Under the pieces are notes generated by a model. That model was not told the DNA's origin and ran no database searches. It saw only the letters and a list, made by a program, of their open reading frames with translations. From SZAS-103 sp038316385 (GTDB lineage Bacteria > Pseudomonadota > Gammaproteobacteria > Xanthomonadales > Xanthomonadaceae), in NCBI GenBank assembly GCA_038316385.1, contig JBBQAN010000003.1:115290-179289 (forward strand): a stretch of 64,000 nt of DNA. Reading direction: 5' to 3'. The position numbers and the translations under genes are program-made. Positions 37,456-45,243 of the stretch are shown one piece after another (the stretch's first letter is position 1; each line of letters opens with the position of its first letter).

Positions 37456-38472
37456 CTAAATTGAAACGAAGCCAGCATCTGCCGCCATCCGGTCGGCATG
37501 GTACGACGAGCGCACCATCGGCCCGGACGCCACATGGGTAAAGCCCATCGCCATGCCCAGCGCCTCGAATTCGGCGAACTCGGCCGGCGTCCAGTAACGA
37601 ATCACCGGATGGTGGTGCGGGGTTGGCTGCAGGTATTGGCCGATAGTGATCATGTCGACCGCGTGGGCGCGCAGATCGTTCAATGCGCCGATCACCTGTT
37701 CGCGGGTTTCGCCCAGCCCCAGCATGATTCCGGATTTAGTCGGCACCGAAGGATGGTCGCGCTTGAAGCGTTCAAGCAATGTGAGCGACCAGTCGTAATC
37801 AGCGCCGGGGCGCACGTTCGGGTACAGCTCGCGGACAGTTTCGAGATTATGGTTGAACACGTCCGGCGGATTCGTCGCGAGGATTTCCAGCGCGCGCTCC
37901 ATCCGGCCCTTGCCGCGGAAGTCGGGGGTGAGTATCTCGATCTTGGTGTTCGGGCTGAGCTCGCGCACGCGGCCGATGCAGCTGGCGAAGTGGGAAGCGC
38001 CGCCATCGCGCAGATCGTCGCGATCCACCGAGGTGATCACCACGTAGCGCAGACCCATATCGGCGATCGTGCGCGCAAGGTTCTCCGGTTCGGTCGCGTC
38101 CGGCGGCTTGGGCCTGCCGTGGGCGACGTCGCAGAACGAGCAGCGGCGTGTGCAAACCTCGCCGAGGATCATGAAGGTCGCGGTGCCGTGGCTGAAGCAT
38201 TCGTGGATGTTCGGGCAGGAGGCTTCCTCACAGACCGTGACCAGTCGGTTCTCGCGCAGCTTGGCCTTGAGCTTGGCCACCGCGTTGCCGGACGGAATCC
38301 GCACGCGGATCCATTCCGGCTTGCGCAGCGTCGGTGCAGTCGCATCGAAATGCACCGGACTGCGTGCGATCTTGTTTTCGCCGATCTGCTTCACGCCCGG
38401 CGTTAGTGCCGCATCGGACGCGAGTACTAGTAGCGGAATGGAATTGGCGGCGTCGGTTGCGGATGCGCTCAT
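37456..38472 (-). CDS. lipA: Lipoyl synthase
   Basis: 338-residue radical-SAM enzyme that inserts two sulfurs into protein-bound octanoate. The auxiliary cluster motif is CEEASCPNIHEC (C-x4-C-x5-C) and the radical-SAM cluster motif is CTRRCSFC (C-x3-C-x2-C). HNLETV and YLQPTPHHHPV are further family marks, and the C-terminal serine is in VRSSYHAD. The ATG at 38472 overlaps the lipB stop by 4 bp. Confidence 0.98.
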   Translation of the reverse strand: MSASATDAANSIPLLVLASDAALTPGVKQIGENKIARSPVHFDATAPTLRKPEWIRVRIPSGNAVAKLKAKLRENRLVTVCEEASCPNIHECFSHGTATFMILGEVCTRRCSFCDVAHGRPKPPDATEPENLARTIADMGLRYVVITSVDRDDLRDGGASHFASCIGRVRELSPNTKIEILTPDFRGKGRMERALEILATNPPDVFNHNLETVRELYPNVRPGADYDWSLTLLERFKRDHPSVPTKSGIMLGLGETREQVIGALNDLRAHAVDMITIGQYLQPTPHHHPVIRYWTPAEFAEFEALGMAMGFTHVASGPMVRSSYHADRMAADAGFVSI

Positions 38473-39206
38473 GGGCAAGCAGAGATATCGGGCTGGGGGC
38501 TGGGGATTTGGAGCAAATCGGTTGGCGACGACATCCAACTGGATTTCAGGCCGAGTTGTTCCGATAGCGCTTCGACCAACGGTAAAACCAGTGCCGATGG
38601 GTCAGATGGGCCGCCCAAGTCTACCACCGAGGTCACCTGCAAACCTTCGTATCCGCAGGGATTGATGCGCTGGAACGGTTCGAGATCCATCGCCACGTTG
38701 AAGGCCAGTCCATGAAAACTGCAACCGCGTCGCACCCGCAAGCCGAGCGCCGCGACCTTCGCGCCGCCGACATACACGCCGGGCGCGCCGGGCTTGCGCA
38801 TGCCGACGATGTTCCAGTCCGCCAGTACTTCGATCACCGATTGCTCGATGCGTTCGACAAGTTCGCGCACGCCGAGTTTCAGGCGGCGCAGATCGACCAG
38901 CGGGTACGCAACGATCTGGCCCGGTCCGTGATAGGTGACCTGTCCGCCCCGATCTACGCGCAGCACCGGGATGGCACCAGCCGCGAGCACATGCTCGGGT
39001 TTGCCGGCTTGGCCGAGCGTGAACACCGGCTCATGTTCGACGATCCACAATTCGTCTTCGGTGGCCTCGTCGCGCGCATCGGTGAACGCCTGCATCGCGC
39101 GCCAGACCGGCTCGTAAGCGCGACGGCCGAAATCGCGCACACGCCATGTCGTCCGCTGCCTTTCGCGGCGTTGGGCGCCAGCAGCCGCGCCGGTCAGATC
39201 GTCCAC
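38469..39206 (-). CDS. lipB: Octanoyl-[ACP]:protein N-octanoyltransferase
   Basis: 245 residues. Catalytic lysine in VGGAKVAALGLR and the thioester cysteine in RINPCGYEG. GGQVTYHGPGQIVAYPLVDL is the family signature. It transfers octanoate from ACP to lipoyl domains; LipA then completes the cofactor. It overlaps lipA by 4 bp and ybeD by about 13 bp, giving a ybeD-lipB-lipA operon, the usual order in gammaproteobacteria. Confidence 0.97.
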   Translation of the reverse strand: MDDLTGAAAGAQRRERQRTTWRVRDFGRRAYEPVWRAMQAFTDARDEATEDELWIVEHEPVFTLGQAGKPEHVLAAGAIPVLRVDRGGQVTYHGPGQIVAYPLVDLRRLKLGVRELVERIEQSVIEVLADWNIVGMRKPGAPGVYVGGAKVAALGLRVRRGCSFHGLAFNVAMDLEPFQRINPCGYEGLQVTSVVDLGGPSDPSALVLPLVEALSEQLGLKSSWMSSPTDLLQIPSPQPDISACP

Positions 39207-39481
39207 TTCACCTCGGGGTGCTCGCGCAACGCCGTATGCGCTGCGTCGTAATCGGCGCGTGTTTCGGCGCGGAAGCTGAGCGTCACCGACACGAAGCGAC
39301 CCGCGCTGGATGGACGCATAGACACGCTTTCGTGCAACACCTGCAAGCCCGCAGCGGTCAACAGGCGTGGAATCTCGGTATCGAGATTGGCTGATGCCGG
39401 CCCCAATGCGGTGATCTCGAACACCCCGGGGAACTGGAAACCTTTATCGTCGTTTGCGGCAGTCGCATCGATGGCGGTCAT
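39194..39481 (-). CDS. ybeD: DUF493 (YbeD) family protein
   Basis: 95 residues with a ferredoxin-like (ACT-like) pattern. FQFPGVFEITALGPAS and SVSMRPSSAGRFVSVTLSFRAE match the family. The function is not established, though it is regularly found in front of lipB. It is the first gene of the lipoate operon. Confidence 0.92.
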   Translation of the reverse strand: MTAIDATAANDDKGFQFPGVFEITALGPASANLDTEIPRLLTAAGLQVLHESVSMRPSSAGRFVSVTLSFRAETRADYDAAHTALREHPEVKWTI

Positions 39482-39587
39482 TGACGAGTTTCGCTATTGG
39501 TGAATCCTTCGCCATTATCGGGGTGAGTGCTGGCAAACCCAAGTCGCGGGGCTGGCGCGAATACCGACCGCGCCGCAGAATCGGCAG

Positions 39588-40298
39588 ATGCGCCAGTCCA
39601 TCCTCTTGTCAGCCCTTGCCGTGTCGCTGCTCTTGCCCGCCAGCGCTTTGCATGCTCAAGGCGTGTTGTACCGCTGCGAATCTGCCGACGGCATCAGCAT
39701 CCAAGGCGCGCCCTGCCCGAAGGGAGTTTCCCAGCGCAAGATCGCCGTACAGCGCCCAGTGGATGCGCCGGTCGCGCCAACGCCGCCAGCCGAGGCCGCG
39801 ACTGCGGCGCAATCGAAACACGATGTGCCGCTGGCCCCGGCGAATGCGATGCATGGTCCCAACAATCCCTATCCGCTATGGCAATGCATGCGCGCGGATG
39901 GTTCGACCTTCGATAGCCGCAACGGGATACCGGGCAAGCAATGGGTGGTGAAGCCGCTCAATCCTGATCGCGATGCCGACGATAGTGCCGCAGCGCCCGC
40001 GCAAATCACCACGCCGCCGAAACTGCACGAACATATCGTGCAGCCCTTCTCGGAAGCGGTCGTGGCGGAAGACGCTGCAGCCGTGGATGCCACGCCGCCG
40101 CCGCCGGGTGCAGCGCCGGGGCAATGGATTGCCGACCAGTGCATCCAGCTCGACGCGCAACAGGCCTGCGAGAGTTTCGCCACGCGTCGCGATGCGCTGC
40201 GCAAGCAGATTTACGCATCCAAACCCAGTGAGCGTTCGACCTACGCGCCCGAGGAACAGGATTTGACTTCTATGTTGTACGCCGCCTGCGGTCGTTGA
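39588..40298 (+). CDS. Secreted DUF4124-type protein, paralogue A
   Basis: 236 residues. A signal peptide (LLSALAVSLLLPASALHAQ) is followed by VLYRCESADGISIQGAPCPKG, the DUF4124-like module with two cysteines. A P/A-rich linker, a second Cys-containing module (LWQCMRADGSTFDSRNGIPGKQW) and a C-terminal CIQLDAQQACES region follow. Function unknown. It is similar in layout to the next gene, a tandem duplication. Confidence 0.75.
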   Translation: MRQSILLSALAVSLLLPASALHAQGVLYRCESADGISIQGAPCPKGVSQRKIAVQRPVDAPVAPTPPAEAATAAQSKHDVPLAPANAMHGPNNPYPLWQCMRADGSTFDSRNGIPGKQWVVKPLNPDRDADDSAAAPAQITTPPKLHEHIVQPFSEAVVAEDAAAVDATPPPPGAAPGQWIADQCIQLDAQQACESFATRRDALRKQIYASKPSERSTYAPEEQDLTSMLYAACGR

Positions 40299-40430
40299 TC
40301 GCCACGCCTGCTGGCATTCTTCTTAGGCCTGCCGGCGCGCCAATGTCCTTGGGTCGCATACGCTGAATCGCAGCGAACGCAATGCGGATCGCGGCTGTTG
40401 CTTGCTGGCAGACCGGCGCAGAATCGACGC

Positions 40431-41105
40431 ATGCCATCTGCCCTTCGCCAATGCGTTCCAGTCGCCTTGCTGCTGTTCGGCGGGCTCATCATCACAGCAG
40501 GCGCAGCGCGCGCCGGCGATGTGACGATCTACCGCTGCGTGGATGCCGGCGGCAAAATCGCCTTGCAGGATCGACCGTGTCCGAAAGACGTCCGTCAGGA
40601 CGTGCGCCAGATGATCCGGCCGCAGGATCCGCCGCCGCGTCCGCAGCCAATCGCCGCAGCAGCGAAACCTGCGCCGCGCGATGTGGAGGTGCGCATCGTC
40701 CACGATAGCTATCCGCAACCGACTTACCAATGCACCACGCAGGATGGCGGTACCTACATCAGCCACACCGGCATACCGCAGGGACGCTATGTGCCGCTGT
40801 GGACATTTGGTTTCGGTCGCGGCAACGGTTACCCGAATGGCGGTCGTGCTCAGACGTTGCAGCCGATGCAGCGACCGGTCGGATCGCAACGACACGGTGG
40901 AGGAGACTATGGTTTTCCGCTCATGACCTATGTCGAAGATTCCTGCGTGCGCCTGCAGCAGGACGAAGTGTGCGCGAGCCTGCACGCCCGCAACGATGCG
41001 CTTGGAACACTGATCTTCAACGGCCAGCCCAGCGACCGCGAACGCTACGAACGCGAACGCAAGGGATTGCTCGAGCAAATGCGCGGCGACTGCTCGGGAA
41101 ACTGA
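40431..41105 (+). CDS. Secreted DUF4124-type protein, paralogue B
   Basis: 224 residues. Signal peptide (VALLLFGGLIITAGAARA), then VTIYRCVDAGGKIALQDRPCPKD (DUF4124), a proline-rich linker, TYQCTTQDGGTYISHTGIP and a C-terminal SCVRLQQDEVCASLHARNDALGTLI. It shares the order of modules and cysteines with its upstream neighbour, and both are preceded by a CGCAGAATCG-like sequence before the ATG. The start at 40431 puts the signal peptide at the N-terminus. No known function. Confidence 0.75.
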   Translation: MPSALRQCVPVALLLFGGLIITAGAARAGDVTIYRCVDAGGKIALQDRPCPKDVRQDVRQMIRPQDPPPRPQPIAAAAKPAPRDVEVRIVHDSYPQPTYQCTTQDGGTYISHTGIPQGRYVPLWTFGFGRGNGYPNGGRAQTLQPMQRPVGSQRHGGGDYGFPLMTYVEDSCVRLQQDEVCASLHARNDALGTLIFNGQPSDRERYERERKGLLEQMRGDCSGN

Positions 41106-41184
41106 CGAGGCTGCACAAGGATGTCCCAGTGTCGCGTGAGGCAGGAGCCGGGAGTGACCGCAGCGCCGGAGCGACCGTCGGATT

Positions 41185-41961
41185 TCAAAATCCGTATTGC
41201 AGGAATCCGCCGTCCACGGCGACGCATTCGCCGGTGATGTAACTCGCAGCCGGCAGGCACAGGAATGCGACGGCGGCGGCGACTTCCTCGGGTTCGCCGA
41301 CGCGTCCCAGCGGCGTGCGCTGGATTACGTCGTCGTAATACTCGGGATCGGCAAGCATCGGCGACGTCCGCCGCGTGCGGATATACCACGGCGCGACGCA
41401 GTTCACGCGCACGCCATCCTCGGCCCATTCGCAGGCAAGATTCTTGGTGAGCTGGTGCAGCGCGGCCTTGCTCATGCCGTACGGCGATCCGGTGCGCACG
41501 TGAGTTGCGCCGGACACGCTGCCAATGTTCACGATGCACGACGCGGGATGCTTCGTGAGCAGCGGATACGCGTAGCGGCACAACTCGAATGTCGCGAACA
41601 GGTTGATCTCGAACAGCGCACGCCATTCGGCGTCCGCATAATCCATTGTTGGTTTGCGCTGGTTGGTGCCGACGTTGTTGACGAGGATGTGCAGGCCGCA
41701 ATCGGTATCCTCGATCCAGTCGAACAATTCGCGCCGCGCATCCTCATCAGCGAGGTCGCAGGCCCAGGCGCGCGCGATGCGATCGGGGAACTCATCCTCG
41801 AGTTCGGCACGCGCGGATTCCAGGCGATCGGCATCGCGCGCGATCATCAGCACGTCGGCGCCGAAATCGAGCAGCTCGCGTGCGATCGCCTGCCCGATAC
41901 CCGCGCTTGCGCCCGTCACCAAAGCTACCTGTCCATCCAGCCGCCAGCGTTCGTTCGCCAT
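41185..41961 (-). CDS. SDR-family oxidoreductase, tropinone reductase-like
   Basis: 258-residue short-chain dehydrogenase. NAD(P) motif TGASAGIGQ, NNVGTN, catalytic serine in NIGSVSGAT, and Y-x3-K as SPYGMSKAAL are all present. RRTSPMLADPEYYDDVIQRTPLGR and the C-terminal GECVAVDGGF complete the fold. The type is usually annotated as tropinone reductase-like, with unknown substrate in bacteria. ATG at 41961, with GAGGTGA upstream. Confidence 0.92.
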   Translation of the reverse strand: MANERWRLDGQVALVTGASAGIGQAIARELLDFGADVLMIARDADRLESARAELEDEFPDRIARAWACDLADEDARRELFDWIEDTDCGLHILVNNVGTNQRKPTMDYADAEWRALFEINLFATFELCRYAYPLLTKHPASCIVNIGSVSGATHVRTGSPYGMSKAALHQLTKNLACEWAEDGVRVNCVAPWYIRTRRTSPMLADPEYYDDVIQRTPLGRVGEPEEVAAAVAFLCLPAASYITGECVAVDGGFLQYGF

Positions 41962-42023
41962 CGCGATCACCTCATGGTCGTCTGCGCTAGCATAGCCGTG
42001 GATACCACCCAGGAGATGCCGTC

Positions 42024-42254
42024 ATGCTGCGATCAATTCGCCAACTGCTATTGCCGTTTGCTGCGGCCGCACTGCTCGCCGGCTGCCACGACAACCCTGC
42101 GCCCGACAAGGACAACAAACCCGCCGCCCCGGTCGGCAATACCGACCTGCGCGACGCGATCCAGAAACCGATCAACAAGGCGAAGGGCGTTGACGACCAG
42201 ATCGAAAACGAAAAAAAGAAACAGGATAAACAAATCCAGGACGCGGGTGGGTGA
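42024..42254 (+). CDS. Small putative lipoprotein
   Basis: 76 residues. Signal peptide with lipobox LLAGC (cysteine at 21), then a charged Lys/Asp-rich tail (DNPAPDKDNKPA and NEKKKQDKQIQDAGG). No family recognised. It probably sits in the outer membrane. Confidence 0.7.
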   Translation: MLRSIRQLLLPFAAAALLAGCHDNPAPDKDNKPAAPVGNTDLRDAIQKPINKAKGVDDQIENEKKKQDKQIQDAGG

Positions 42255-42303
42255 GCGTGAGCGTTCGCGCGATGACTTAACGTCATCACGCGCTCAGGCT
42301 CAC
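42251..42303 (+). terminator. Long hairpin after the lipoprotein gene
   Basis: GTGAGCGTGAGCG at 42251-42263 pairs with CGCTCAGGCTCAC at 42291-42303 (12 of 13), with an inner stem GATGAC / GTCATC around TTAAC. It starts at the lipoprotein stop. There is no T-run, so it may be a transcript stabiliser rather than a terminator. Confidence 0.5.
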
Positions 42304-42442
42304 GCCCGAAGCAGGAGCGAAGGGCCGGAGTGACTTATGCGAGGCCGGGACGGCCGAACTTAGTCACATGTCACGCCCGAAGCAGGAGCGAAGGGCCGGA
42401 GTGACTTATGCGAGGCCGGGACGACCGAACTTAGTCACATGT
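42301..42442. repeat. Two tandem copies of a 71-bp unit
   Basis: Copies at 42301-42371 and 42372-42442, identical except for one base. Each runs from CACGCCCGAAGCAGGAGCGA to TTAGTCACATGT. A related piece (GAGGCAGGAGCCGGGAGTGAC) appears near 41139, so the unit may belong to a dispersed family. The rest of the gap to 42606 (about 160 bp) shows nothing I can name; it lies beyond the end of rho on the minus strand. Confidence 0.85.
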
Positions 42443-42606
42443 AGCACTCGCACAGACCGAAAACTCAGTGATGGCCAGAGCGTGGCCCCTGAGTCGCTAC
42501 ACGCGCGCAAGCTGGCGTTTTCTTTGATGCATTGGTTCGGCAGGCTCACCACGAACGGTATTTATTGCGAAGGATTCCTGCGAACGAGTCGATCGTTCAC
42601 GAAGCG

Positions 42607-44388
42607 TTACCGCTTCATGAAACGGAAGAACTCGTCATTGGTCTTGGTGTCCTTCATCTTGTCGAGCAGGAAGTCCATCGCCGACAACTCGTCCATCGGA
42701 TGCAGCAGTTTGCGCAGGATCCAGATCTTCGCGAGCATGTCCGGTTCAATCAGCAACTCTTCGCGGCGGGTGCCGGAGCGGTTGATGTTGATCGCCGGAT
42801 AGATGCGCTTCTCGGCGATGCGCCGATCCAGGTGCACCTCGGAATTGCCGGTGCCCTTGAATTCCTCGTAAATCACCTCGTCCATCTTCGAACCGGTATC
42901 GACGAGCGCGGTTGCGATGATCGTAAGGGAACCGCCTTCCTCGACGTTGCGCGCGGCGCCGAAGAAACGCTTCGGGCGATGCAGTGCGTTCGCGTCGACA
43001 CCGCCCGACAAGACCTTACCGGAACTCGGCACGACCATGTTGTAAGCACGGGCGAGGCGTGTGATGGAATCGAGCAAAATGATCACATCGCGCTTGTGTT
43101 CGACCAATCGCTTCGCGCGCTCGATCACCATTTCGGCAACCTGCACGTGGCGCGCAGCGGGCTCGTCGAAGGTGGAGGAAATCACTTCGCCGCGCACGGT
43201 GCGCTGCATTTCGGTGACTTCCTCCGGACGCTCGTCGATCAGCAGCACGATCAGGTGCGCGTCGGGATGGTTGTACATGATCGCCTGGGCGACGTTCTGC
43301 ATCAGCATCGTCTTGCCGGCTTTCGGCGGCGACACGATCAGTCCGCGCTGGCCTTTTCCGAGCGGCGCCATCAAATCGAGGATGCGGCCGGTGATGTCCT
43401 CAGAGGAACCGTTGCCGCGCTCGAGGTGGAACGCCTTGCGCGGAAACAGCGGGGTGAGGTTCTCGAACAGCGCCTTGTTCTTGGACGCCTCGGGTGGTTC
43501 GTTGTTGATCGTGGTGACCTGCGACAGCGCGAAGTAGCGCTCGCCCGGTTTCGGCGAACGGATGCGACCGGTGAGGTGGTCGCCGGTGCGCAGGTTGAAT
43601 CGGCGGATCTGCGACGGCGAAATGTAGGTGTCGTCCGGGCCGGCGAGGTAGGACGCATCCGACGAACGCAGGAAACCGAAGCCGTCGGGCAGGATTTCGA
43701 GCACGCCTTCGGCGGCGACGCCTTCGCCGTAGCGCGTCAGCACTTTCAGAAGAGCGAAGATCACTTCCTGCTTGCGCATGCGCGCAACGCCTTCGGTGAT
43801 TCCGAGCTTGTCGGCGATTTCCATGAGCTGGAACGCCGGCATCTTTTTAAGCTCGCTCAGCCCGTAGATCGGGAAGTCCGGCGGCAGTGCGGGCAGCGGC
43901 TGGGTGTCGTTGAACTCGCCGCCTTCGTTACCGCGGTCGCGCGGTTCGTTGCTGCGCGGCTGGTTCTCGCGCGGGCCATTTTGTTCGCGACTCTGCTGCT
44001 GGCGGTCGCGGCGGTCGCGGAAACGGTCACGACGCGGGTTGTTATGGCGCGGCTGGCCGCCTTCGTTCGGCTGCGCCGGTGGCGACTGATGTTGCGCCGA
44101 GGTCTCGCCGTCCGATGGTGAGGGTTGCGATTGCTGGGATTGCTGCTGCGACGATTGTTCGCCGCCCGATTCGTTCGCGCGTTCGGGCTGGCTTGGTGGT
44201 GCAGACTGGGTCGATTGCGCGACGGCAGGCGGGCCGGCGTCGCGCTGCGGTGCTGGCTCGGCGCGCTCGGTCTTGGCAGGTGTGGGAGCGGTCAATGCTT
44301 CGGTGGACGCGGCAACGGGTTTGGGCTGGCGCGGCTGGCGTGGACGCTTGACGGCGACCTCGGCGGATTCGTTATCGGATTCGGACAC
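42607..44388 (-). CDS. rho: Transcription termination factor Rho, with long N-terminal extension
   Basis: 593-residue hexameric RNA helicase. The conserved core begins at about 170 (YGLSELKKMPAFQLMEIADKLGI, then the RNA-binding EGVLEILPDGFGFLRS) and continues with Walker A SPPKAGKTMLMQN, Walker B LIVLLIDERPEEVTEM and the Q/R-loop region TFDEPAARHVQVAEMV, ending in the motor domain. The first ~165 residues are a low-complexity, Gln/Pro/Arg-rich region (SSQQQSQQSQPSPSDG) absent from E. coli Rho (419 residues). The start codon is a GTG. Confidence 0.97.
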   Translation of the reverse strand: MSESDNESAEVAVKRPRQPRQPKPVAASTEALTAPTPAKTERAEPAPQRDAGPPAVAQSTQSAPPSQPERANESGGEQSSQQQSQQSQPSPSDGETSAQHQSPPAQPNEGGQPRHNNPRRDRFRDRRDRQQQSREQNGPRENQPRSNEPRDRGNEGGEFNDTQPLPALPPDFPIYGLSELKKMPAFQLMEIADKLGITEGVARMRKQEVIFALLKVLTRYGEGVAAEGVLEILPDGFGFLRSSDASYLAGPDDTYISPSQIRRFNLRTGDHLTGRIRSPKPGERYFALSQVTTINNEPPEASKNKALFENLTPLFPRKAFHLERGNGSSEDITGRILDLMAPLGKGQRGLIVSPPKAGKTMLMQNVAQAIMYNHPDAHLIVLLIDERPEEVTEMQRTVRGEVISSTFDEPAARHVQVAEMVIERAKRLVEHKRDVIILLDSITRLARAYNMVVPSSGKVLSGGVDANALHRPKRFFGAARNVEEGGSLTIIATALVDTGSKMDEVIYEEFKGTGNSEVHLDRRIAEKRIYPAININRSGTRREELLIEPDMLAKIWILRKLLHPMDELSAMDFLLDKMKDTKTNDEFFRFMKR

Positions 44389-44698
44389 GGAGTAACCCTG
44401 TAGTGAGGGCGGAGTAGAAGAGGAGATTGAATAGCAGCCGGGGATGGGTGCTGCGAAAGGGCGCGGGAATCAACACATCCGGGCGCCACGTGAGCGAAAC
44501 CTAACACTGTGTTCGCACGACGGCAAGTCAGACCGAGTGACGCGTCGCTAGTGGTTCATGCAAAACGCCGCATGTCAGGCACGCATGTTTTGCCGGTGAT
44601 TCCATTGTTGAAGACCGCCGCAGTGATGGCTGTGAAGTAGTAGTACAGCAATGACGATGATGCGTCCCGACGAATGCTGTCCATCGAAGCCAGGAGTC
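44389..44698 (-). other. Rho leader region, about 310 bp without a gene
   Basis: On the rho strand this contains a pyrimidine-rich, G-poor stretch close to the start codon (complement of about 44401-44433), the composition of a Rho utilisation site, so autoregulation is plausible. No convincing promoter hexamers were found. The far end reaches the thioredoxin stop. Confidence 0.5.
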
Positions 44699-45028
44699 TC
44701 AGACGATCCCGCGCTCGATGAACTGCACCAGCTGCGTGCGCGCGACCGCGCCGATCTGGGTGGCGTGGACCTTGCCGTCCTTGAACAGCATCAGCGTCGG
44801 GATGCTGCGTACGGAGTACTGGCGCGGCGTGGTCGGGTTCTTGTCGATGTTGAGCTTCACGACCTTGAGCTTGCCGGTATACACCTGCGCGAGTTCCTCG
44901 ACCATCGGGCCGATCATCTTGCACGGACCGCACCACTCCGCCCAGAAGTCCACTAGCACCGGATCCGTGGACTTCAGCACCTGCGCTTCGAATTCGGAAT
45001 CCTTGATATCGGTGACGGCGTCGCTCAC
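44699..45028 (-). CDS. trxA: Thioredoxin
   Basis: 109-residue disulfide reductase with the active site WAEWCGPCKM, a cis-proline in SIPTLMLF, and the usual length. The start is a GTG at 45028 with AGGAG upstream; the frame opens further left only by chance. It lies between rho and the divergent rhlB, as in other Xanthomonadales. Confidence 0.97.
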   Translation of the reverse strand: MSDAVTDIKDSEFEAQVLKSTDPVLVDFWAEWCGPCKMIGPMVEELAQVYTGKLKVVKLNIDKNPTTPRQYSVRSIPTLMLFKDGKVHATQIGAVARTQLVQFIERGIV

Positions 45029-45243
45029 GTGGTGCTCCTGGCAGATGGTTTCGGGATGCAATCCAACCTGTCGCGCCGAGCGCAGGCGAAGCTGGGCCGT
45101 CGCATCGGTTACACTTGGGGACAAGATGTTCGCGTTGCAAGCGTCCACGCTTGCAATGCTGCGCCCGGGGACAGCCGCAGTTTGCGGCGTGGGAGCCGGG
45201 CACGCAAGCACGCCGCGCCGTGCAGTCACCGATGATCGAGAGC

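Noticed and set aside
42301..42442. Tandem repeat considered as a CRISPR fragment
   Set aside because: Units are 71 bp with no spacers between them and no cas genes in the window.
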